From: Fidelibacterota bacterium | GTDB taxonomy: Bacteria; Fidelibacterota; Fidelibacteria; Fidelibacterales; Fidelibacteraceae | Assembly: GCA_030620575.1 (NCBI GenBank) | Contig: JAUXEL010000035.1 | Location: forward strand, 1-13,639 | DNA: 13,639 bases | Direction: 5' to 3' | Part shown: piece by piece, positions 7,087-11,925 of the stretch | How positions within the stretch are numbered: position 1 is the stretch's first letter | How the letters are laid out: each line of letters opens with the position of its first letter | Notes under the pieces: generated by a model | Told to the model about the DNA's origin: nothing | Databases searched by the model: none | The model's input: the letters and a program-made list of their open reading frames with translations, nothing else | Program-made: the position numbers and the translations under genes

Positions 7087-7107
7087 GAATGGACAATTGA
7101 CAATTAA
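7072..7107 (+). repeat. Heptamer tract (AATTGAC type) spanning a stop codon
   Basis: About five units of period 7, from AATTGAC through AATTGAG and AATGGAC back to AATTGAC. It starts inside the ASCH coding sequence and contains its TGA stop (7084-7086). Same family as 4340-4372. Its end also forms an 8-base-pair A/T-rich hairpin with 7116-7123. Confidence 0.8.
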
Positions 7108-7171
7108 ATATTTTATTAATTGTTGGTCTAATTGTTCATTCATTTAGAAAAATATTGTGATATGAAGACCT

Positions 7172-7199
7172 GCCCTTCGTAGCTTCAGCGTAGAAGGGC
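7172..7199. repeat. Hairpin element with GCCCTTC/GAAGGGC arms
   Basis: Perfect 7-base arms at 7172-7178 and 7193-7199 enclose a 14-base centre containing AGCTTCAGCG. It stands alone in the otherwise non-coding gap 7108-7295 between the convergent ASCH and dprA genes. It could be a dispersed repeat or help end transcription; no T-run follows on either strand. Confidence 0.45.
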
Positions 7200-7210
7200 T
7201 CAAGATAACA

Positions 7211-7295
7211 GATCTCTACTCCCCACTCTCTACTCCTTACTTGGTTCTTGAATCTTCTACTTTGACCTTTATACTTTTATCTTTAATCTTATTTT
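7211..7295 (-). repeat. Long heptamer tract (RAGNNNN type) behind dprA
   Basis: On the minus strand, beginning within about 8 bases of the dprA stop, the motif RAG recurs every 7 bases for about eleven units, with one 6-base step. The units drift from AAGATTA near the gene to GAGTAGA further away; TCTCTACTCC on the plus strand occurs twice (7213-7222 and 7227-7236). Together with 7072-7107 and the hairpin, it fills most of the gap between two convergent genes. Confidence 0.75.
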
Positions 7296-8393
7296 TCAAA
7301 TATTCCTTATATAATAGTTCCCGGGTTTGACCGTAATATAGCCCTTGATCTCAAGATTTAATAATGCTGTCATTAGCTCAGAACGCGCTACGTTGCTATT
7401 TTTCAGGAGGATATCGATATGTACTCCTTCTTTGTCCAGCAAAGCTATAATACTGCGTTCTTGTTCGTTCATATCCTGCTTTGCGGAGGCATCAAGGATC
7501 CAGTTGGTCTGAGCGGATAGCCGTTCTTTGAGAAAGGGATATTCGTTCAATACATCGTCCGCATTTTCAACAATTTTGGCGCCGAGCCGGATCAGACGGT
7601 GACAACCGGTGTGCCGACCTTTTAGAGCGTTGCCGGGAACGGCAAAGACATCACGGTTCTGTTCGTTGGCACTCAATGCCGTGACCAGTGATCCGCTTTT
7701 TGTTCCTGCCTGTGCGACCACCACTCCCCTGCTTAATCCACTGATAATGCGATTCCGTCTGATAAAATTCGCGGGCACTTGTTTTTGTCCGATCAGCGTC
7801 TCGGAGCAGACAACTCCCTTTTCCTTGATCTTATTGAATAAATGCCGGTTTTCAGCCGGATAGACCGTATCAAGTGATGTTCCCAATACCGCGATCGTCC
7901 GTGCGCCTGTATCCAGTGCTGCCTGATGCGAAATAGCGTCAATCCCTTTTGCCATACCGCTTACAATACAAATTCCTTTCTCAGCGATTCCTTTGGCTAT
8001 CTTATAGCACATCTGCTTGCCGTAATCATCGGGATAGCGCATGCCTACAACCGCAAAGGCAATATCATCTTCCTTTTCAAATGCACCCATATACATCAAT
8101 ACGGGCGGTGCATCATAGATATGCCGTAATATTTCCGGATATGCCGCATCCGGCAGCGAAACATAATTCGCTGCATTTTTTTCCATCCATTCCAGCTGAT
8201 GGTCAAGCTCTTCCTCGTAGGTTTTTCCGGCAATGGAATTGGCGATTCCCCGGGTAACTCCGGGAGCATTTAAAAGCGTTTTTTTGTCCTGTTGAAATAC
8301 GGCTGATGCTGTTCCAAAAGCAGCCAATAAATTTTTATACATTCTTGGCCCCACGCCTTCAATGCACATCAATGCCAGGCTTGCTGTTTTCAT
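7296..8393 (-). CDS. dprA: DprA, DNA processing protein A
   Basis: This cytosolic DNA-protecting protein loads RecA on single-stranded DNA taken up during natural transformation. The 365-residue protein is full length. An N-terminal helix-hairpin-helix-like part (IEGVGPRMYKNLLAAFG, 11-27) is followed by the extended Rossmann fold: VVGMRYPDDYG (115-125), SGMAKGID (145-152), FIRRNRIISGLS (210-221), the SGSLVTA strand (233-239) and GCHRLIRLGA (263-272). A C-terminal winged-helix part follows (about 305-365). Compared with usual family sequences, the first loop reads GMR rather than GSR/GTR, and AQAG replaces the common VEA before SGSL. The start is supported by GGGG 5 bases upstream. It ends the minus-strand run with coaD, pta and obg, but is separated from obg by the GxxExxY gene. 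Other competence genes are not in the window. Confidence 0.96.
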   Translation of the reverse strand: MKTASLALMCIEGVGPRMYKNLLAAFGTASAVFQQDKKTLLNAPGVTRGIANSIAGKTYEEELDHQLEWMEKNAANYVSLPDAAYPEILRHIYDAPPVLMYMGAFEKEDDIAFAVVGMRYPDDYGKQMCYKIAKGIAEKGICIVSGMAKGIDAISHQAALDTGARTIAVLGTSLDTVYPAENRHLFNKIKEKGVVCSETLIGQKQVPANFIRRNRIISGLSRGVVVAQAGTKSGSLVTALSANEQNRDVFAVPGNALKGRHTGCHRLIRLGAKIVENADDVLNEYPFLKERLSAQTNWILDASAKQDMNEQERSIIALLDKEGVHIDILLKNSNVARSELMTALLNLEIKGYITVKPGNYYIRNI

Positions 8394-8409
8394 TTCGTTC
8401 CCCTTTTTA

Positions 8410-8474
8410 CCTCACACAAAGAACACAAAGTTTAAAAAGACACGAAGAATTATAAAGCTTTATGCTTCTTGTAA
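8410..8474. repeat. 9-base-period CACAAAG repeat and hairpin before dprA
   Basis: CACACAAAG and AACACAAAG units (8412-8430), then weaker units to 8447, follow the 9-base period known for CACAAAG-type repeats in many environmental genomes. The bases 8410-8431 nearly duplicate 8889-8910. The tract runs into an imperfect hairpin (8442-8474) centred on the perfect palindrome ATAAAGCTTTAT (8452-8463). It sits between the end of the GxxExxY gene and dprA and may act as processing site or terminator. Confidence 0.7.
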
Positions 8475-8491
8475 CTTTATGTACTTGGAAT

Positions 8492-8872
8492 TTATATTGT
8501 GCCATTAATGACACGTTTAATACCATCTTTTATACGATATTCACCAAAATTTATCAGTAACCCCAGTTTAAGATCTGTTAATTTGAGATAGGTCAATAAT
8601 TGCTTTTTATCTGTAGCATTCAAACTTTCTTTTGATTTCAGCTCAATGATAACTTTATTTTCAACAATCATATCAGCAATAAATGCTTTTTCAAATTTTA
8701 AATCTTCAAAATTTATACTTATAGGATATTGACGCTTAACTGAAAGCCCCCGTGATCTCAAATGTTCTGCTAAAATAAGCTCATATACTGATTCAAATAA
8801 ACCGGGACCGGTTTTAACATGAATATGATAGGCACAATCAACTATAATTTCAGCGATATTGTTTTCGTTCAT
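8492..8872 (-). CDS. GxxExxY protein (PD-(D/E)xK nuclease-like fold)
   Basis: This 126-residue protein carries the naming motif G24-x-x-E27-x-x-Y30 within TGPGLFESVY. A PD-(D/E)xK-type core follows: D67 in FIADMIV, E77-x-K79 in VIIELKS, and Q91 with Y95 in KQLLTYLKL. It ends in the typical LGLLINFG and KDGIKRVING blocks. The family is widespread, and its biological role is not established; nuclease activity is inferred from the fold. A GGGG ribosome binding site lies 5 bases upstream. It interrupts the obg-dprA spacing and is flanked by 9-base-period repeats on both sides. Its upstream region, including ribosome binding site and start, is nearly repeated upstream of dprA, so gene plus repeat looks like a small movable unit of about 480 bases. 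It is more A/T-rich than dprA and obg. Confidence 0.93.
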   Translation of the reverse strand: MNENNIAEIIVDCAYHIHVKTGPGLFESVYELILAEHLRSRGLSVKRQYPISINFEDLKFEKAFIADMIVENKVIIELKSKESLNATDKKQLLTYLKLTDLKLGLLINFGEYRIKDGIKRVINGTI

Positions 8873-8888
8873 TTCGTCCCCTAATCTT

Positions 8889-8999
8889 CCTCACACAAAG
8901 AACACGAAGTGCACTAAGGCACAAAGTACTTCTCGGGTTTTCAAAACCTTTTAAATTCTCTTAGTAGTTTTCTTTGTTCCTTTGTGTCTTTGAGTGAGG
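8889..8999. repeat. Inverted pair of CACAAAG-type 9-base repeats
   Basis: The left arm (8889-8927) has units CACACAAAG, AACACGAAG, TGCACTAAG and GCACAAAG. The right arm (8969-8999) is the same repeat on the opposite strand, ending GTGAGG against CCTCAC. The first 20 or so bases pair with few mismatches around a unique centre of about 40 bases. It fills the gap between obg and the GxxExxY gene and could fold into a large hairpin in the shared transcript. Confidence 0.75.
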
Positions 9000-9009
9000 T
9001 CTTCTTATG

Positions 9010-9981
9010 CTACTTCAAATATCCCGCAACTTTATAGATCAATTCCTCAATATGATACCGGGTAACCGATGAAATATATATGATCTTTTCGTCCAGCGTG
9101 AAATCCGGTTCATAATTTTCCGTATTCACAGTATCCATTTTGGTAATACACACAAGGCGCGGTTTATGCTCTAATTCTTTATTAAACTTTGTCAGTTCCT
9201 GAAGAAGGGTATGGAAGGTTTCCGGAATATCCTCTTCATTTACATCAATCATAAATAATAATATCTTTGTGCGCTCAATATGCCGTAGGAATTGATCTCC
9301 CAGACCTTTTCCCAAATGTGCTCCTTCGATCAGACCCGGAATGTCGGCCATAACAAAGGATTTATAGTCACCGTAACGTACGATTCCCAAGTTCGGAACC
9401 AATGTGGTAAAAGGATAGTCCGCAATTTTTGGACGCGCGGCGCTAATTACGGATAGCAAGGTACTTTTACCCGCGTTCGGGAATCCGACCAGTCCCACAT
9501 CAGCTAATATTTTCAATTCCAATTCAAGGCTAACAAATCCGCCCGCTAATCCCGGTTTCGCAAATCGGGGAATTTTATTTGTAGATGTTGCAAAATGCTG
9601 GTTTCCCCAGCCGCCGTTTCCGCCTTTTGCCGCAATAAATATCTGACCGTCTTCTAACATATCCGCCAAAATAATATCTTTATCTAAATCTTTTATCAGA
9701 GTTCCGACAGGTATCTTGATAATAATATCTTCGCCTTTTTTTCCTGAGCGGTTATTTCCCTCGCCCGGCCGGCCGTTTTGTGCTTTATATTTCCGATGAT
9801 AGCGAATATCCTGCAGGGTATGCAATTGTGCGTTAGCTTTAAATATCACACTACCGCCATTCCCGCCATCTCCACCGTCCGGTCCTCCTTTCGGAATGAA
9901 TTTCTCCCGATGAAAACTGACGCAGCCGTTTCCACCGTTTCCGGCATTGACCTCAATTTGTGTTAAATCAACGAATTTCAT
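9010..9981 (-). CDS. obg: Obg family GTPase (ObgE/CgtA)
   Basis: This GTPase assists 50S ribosomal subunit maturation and stress signalling in the cytoplasm. The 323-residue protein has the Gly-rich Obg fold first (about 1-159, with AGNGGNG and GGPDGGDGGNGG), then the G domain: G1 GFPNAGKS (166-173), G2 FTTLVPNLG (191-199), G3 DIPG (213-216), G4 TKMD (280-283, where NKxD is more common) and a G5-like SSV (304-306). There is no C-terminal OCT domain; the protein ends at the G domain, as in the short bacterial form. No strong ribosome binding site is seen, only GGGAT. It lies 29 bases after the zinc-ribbon gene in the coaD-pta run, which suggests one transcript and a growth-linked role. Confidence 0.97.
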   Translation of the reverse strand: MKFVDLTQIEVNAGNGGNGCVSFHREKFIPKGGPDGGDGGNGGSVIFKANAQLHTLQDIRYHRKYKAQNGRPGEGNNRSGKKGEDIIIKIPVGTLIKDLDKDIILADMLEDGQIFIAAKGGNGGWGNQHFATSTNKIPRFAKPGLAGGFVSLELELKILADVGLVGFPNAGKSTLLSVISAARPKIADYPFTTLVPNLGIVRYGDYKSFVMADIPGLIEGAHLGKGLGDQFLRHIERTKILLFMIDVNEEDIPETFHTLLQELTKFNKELEHKPRLVCITKMDTVNTENYEPDFTLDEKIIYISSVTRYHIEELIYKVAGYLK

Positions 9982-10010
9982 AATATCTATCCCGAAGAAT
10001 TACTGCCAAA

Positions 10011-10238
10011 TCAGGATGTAGCAGAGGTCTTTTCTTTCTGTATCTGTTTTTTCTTTTCTGTATTGTAATCATTTACATAAAATCCGGAGCCCTTGTATAT
10101 CACACCTCCACCGCCTGAAAGCAAACGTACCAATTCTCCACCACAGAAAGGACAGATAGTCAGAGAATCATCTGAAATGTTTTGAAAATGTGTGATCTGT
10201 TTATTGCAATTTTTGCATTTATATTCATAATTCGGCAT
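10011..10238 (-). CDS. FmdB-type zinc-ribbon protein
   Basis: This 75-residue protein begins MPNYEYKCKNC, the hallmark of the FmdB putative regulatory family. Two Cys pairs, C8/C11 and C29/C32, form a predicted zinc ribbon, followed by a Gly-rich turn (SGGGGVIYKGSGFYVNDY) and a Lys-rich, disordered tail. FmdB was named from the formamidase locus, but the role of most members is unknown. GGAG lies 6 bases before the ATG. The gene starts 11 bases after pta ends and precedes obg by 29 bases, so it is probably translated from the same message. No binding target can be inferred. Confidence 0.92.
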   Translation of the reverse strand: MPNYEYKCKNCNKQITHFQNISDDSLTICPFCGGELVRLLSGGGGVIYKGSGFYVNDYNTEKKKQIQKEKTSATS

Positions 10239-10249
10239 TATCGCTCCAA

Positions 10250-11236
10250 TTATTTTTTTGCCTGTAATGCCGCTAGAGCCGTTAAATTGATAATATCCTC
10301 AATAGAACATCCCCGGGATAAATCATGAATGGGTTTTCTTAAGCCCTGAAGGATAGGACCAACCGCATTATATCCTGCAAAGCGTTGCACCAGCTTATAT
10401 CCAATGTTTCCGGCATTTAAATCAGGGAATATCAAAACATTAGCCTTTCCGGCTACCAGACTGTCAGGTGCTTTACTCTTCCCTACTGTCTCAACAATAG
10501 CCGCATCGGCCTGCATTTCACCGTCAATAATTAACTCCGGATGGGCTTTATGCGCAATCTTATATGCTTCTCTTACTTTATCTACTAATTCATGGCAGGC
10601 AGATCCCATAGTTGAAAATGAAAGCAAAGCAACATGAGGTTCTTCGTTAAAAATAGATTTGTGAGTCTGTGCCGTACTATATGCGATCTCTGCCAGCTGT
10701 TCGGCATCAGGATTTGGATTAACCGCACAATCCGCAAAGGATAACGGCGGACGTTTATCAGGAGAGAACATAAGTATGTCGCTGGACATTACCGATACCC
10801 CGGGAGCTGTGCGAATGATCTGCAGTCCGGCCCGCAGCACATGAGCTGTCAGATTCAGAGCACCGCTGATACAGATATCTGCACGATCCTTGCGTAGCAT
10901 CATAGCAGCAAAAAATGTTGGATCCCGCATAATTTCACGTGCGTGATCAGGTGTCATTCCCTTCTTTTTTCGAATCTCAACATATTCAGTAATATAGTTT
11001 TCAAAAGCAGTGTCATGTTCCGGATCAACGATTGTAATACCGTCCAGAAAAACACCTGCTTCACCGGCAGCGGCGACGAGCTCTTCTTCCTTGCTCAGGA
11101 TAGTTACACGGGCAATATTTTGCTTTGCAATTTCAACTGCCGCTTTACAAACCCGGGGATCTCTGCCTTCCGGTAAAACAACATGAACATCGGTATCATT
11201 GATCGCTCGTTCGCGTAAACACTCTAATGGGGTCAT
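10250..11236 (-). CDS. pta: Phosphate acetyltransferase
   Basis: This cytosolic enzyme interconverts acetyl-CoA and acetyl phosphate, linking energy metabolism to acetate production or use. The 328-residue protein is the single-domain form. Landmarks are LPEGRDPRV (21-29), SGALNLTAHVLRAGLQ (124-139), APGVSVMSS (144-152), NPNPDAEQLAEIA (173-185), LLSFSTMGSA (204-213), DGEMQADAAIV (238-248), and the strongly conserved block with NVLIFPDLNAGNIGYK (266-281) and the GPILQGLRKP and DLSRGC motifs (293-310). The ribosome binding site AAGGAAG overlaps the stop region of coaD, which suggests translational coupling. No acetate kinase gene is in the window; its usual partner must be elsewhere or replaced. 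A phosphate butyryltransferase is less likely because the AGNIGYK block is typical of Pta. Confidence 0.96.
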   Translation of the reverse strand: MTPLECLRERAINDTDVHVVLPEGRDPRVCKAAVEIAKQNIARVTILSKEEELVAAAGEAGVFLDGITIVDPEHDTAFENYITEYVEIRKKKGMTPDHAREIMRDPTFFAAMMLRKDRADICISGALNLTAHVLRAGLQIIRTAPGVSVMSSDILMFSPDKRPPLSFADCAVNPNPDAEQLAEIAYSTAQTHKSIFNEEPHVALLSFSTMGSACHELVDKVREAYKIAHKAHPELIIDGEMQADAAIVETVGKSKAPDSLVAGKANVLIFPDLNAGNIGYKLVQRFAGYNAVGPILQGLRKPIHDLSRGCSIEDIINLTALAALQAKK

Positions 11237-11247
11237 TCAACTTCCTT

Positions 11248-11730
11248 TTATTTAGAATATTTTTCTTTTAATTTATTTTTTACCACATCCGGCACAAAAG
11301 AGGAAATATCTCCTCCGAGTGCTGCAATTTCTTTTATTAAGGATGAACTAAGATAGGTATATTTTTCTTTTGGCATTAGAAAAACGGATTCAACATCTTT
11401 CCCTATCTTACGGTTTATCAGGGCCATCTGAAATTCATATTCAAAATCGGAAATTGCCCGCAACCCGCGAATCATAGCTATTGCACCTTTTTGATGACAA
11501 TAATCAACGATAAGCGAATTAAAAGAATCAACCTCAACATGCGAAATATCCCGGACAGATTTTTGTATCATCGCAACACGTTCCTCAATGGAAAATAAAG
11601 GGATTTTCTCTATGTTATTGGCCACAGCGACAATAACGGTATCAAATATTTTTACCGCGCGCTTGATAATGTCCAGATGTCCATTTGTAATTGGATCAAA
11701 TGTCCCGGGATAGATAGCGATTCGATGCAT
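11248..11730 (-). CDS. coaD: CoaD, pantetheine-phosphate adenylyltransferase
   Basis: This enzyme of coenzyme A synthesis transfers AMP from ATP to 4'-phosphopantetheine. The 160-residue protein has the nucleotidyltransferase nucleotide-binding motif TNGH (15-18) within IAIYPGTFDPITNGHLD, the IRGLR loop (88-92) and the YLSSSLIKE block (126-134). Length and motif spacing equal the E. coli enzyme. A frame open to 11802 would add 24 residues, but the ATG at 11730 is preceded by a near-perfect GGAGGA ribosome binding site 3 bases away, and the added residues do not match the family. It is the first gene of the minus-strand run and is followed by pta, a user of CoA esters, after 11 bases. A hairpin lies just upstream of the ribosome binding site. 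Confidence 0.97.
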   Translation of the reverse strand: MHRIAIYPGTFDPITNGHLDIIKRAVKIFDTVIVAVANNIEKIPLFSIEERVAMIQKSVRDISHVEVDSFNSLIVDYCHQKGAIAMIRGLRAISDFEYEFQMALINRKIGKDVESVFLMPKEKYTYLSSSLIKEIAALGGDISSFVPDVVKNKLKEKYSK

Positions 11731-11742
11731 ATTTCCTCCTAC

Positions 11743-11766
11743 AATGTAAACTTGTAAATTTACATT
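11743..11766 (-). promoter_or_regulatory. Inverted repeat in the coaD leader
   Basis: Perfect 8-base arms AATGTAAA (11743-11750) and TTTACATT (11759-11766) enclose 8 bases. An alternative, overlapping perfect palindrome TGTAAATTTACA occupies 11753-11764. It ends 6 bases before the GGAGGA ribosome binding site. It could be an operator or a leader hairpin; its function is not shown. The rest of the 195-base gap to the divergent penicillin-binding protein gene is A/T-rich, with only weak promoter-like hexamers (TTGTAT at 11839, TAAAAT at 11860, spacing 15). Confidence 0.4.
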
Positions 11767-11925
11767 ATTTTTTTTTGATGAACAATTAATAATTGCAAGC
11801 ATTTACAACAATATGCTGTGAATTTTCATGAAAAAACCTTGTATTAAAGTAGTTGTTCATAAAATCCTTCCATTTTCATATTTTAGCATTTTGAAAAAGG
11901 CAAAGTTATTGGTAATTTTATCTTA

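Noticed and set aside
7609..8257. Plus-strand open frames within dprA
   Set aside because: They are antisense shadows of dprA, with no ribosome sites or recognisable domains.
8410..8999. CACAAAG repeats as a CRISPR array
   Set aside because: The units are 9 bases, degenerate and without spacers, and no cas gene is present.
11731..11802. Longer coaD start at 11802
   Set aside because: The extra 24 codons include the leader inverted repeat and encode the GGAGGA ribosome site itself; the ATG at 11730 fits the family start.
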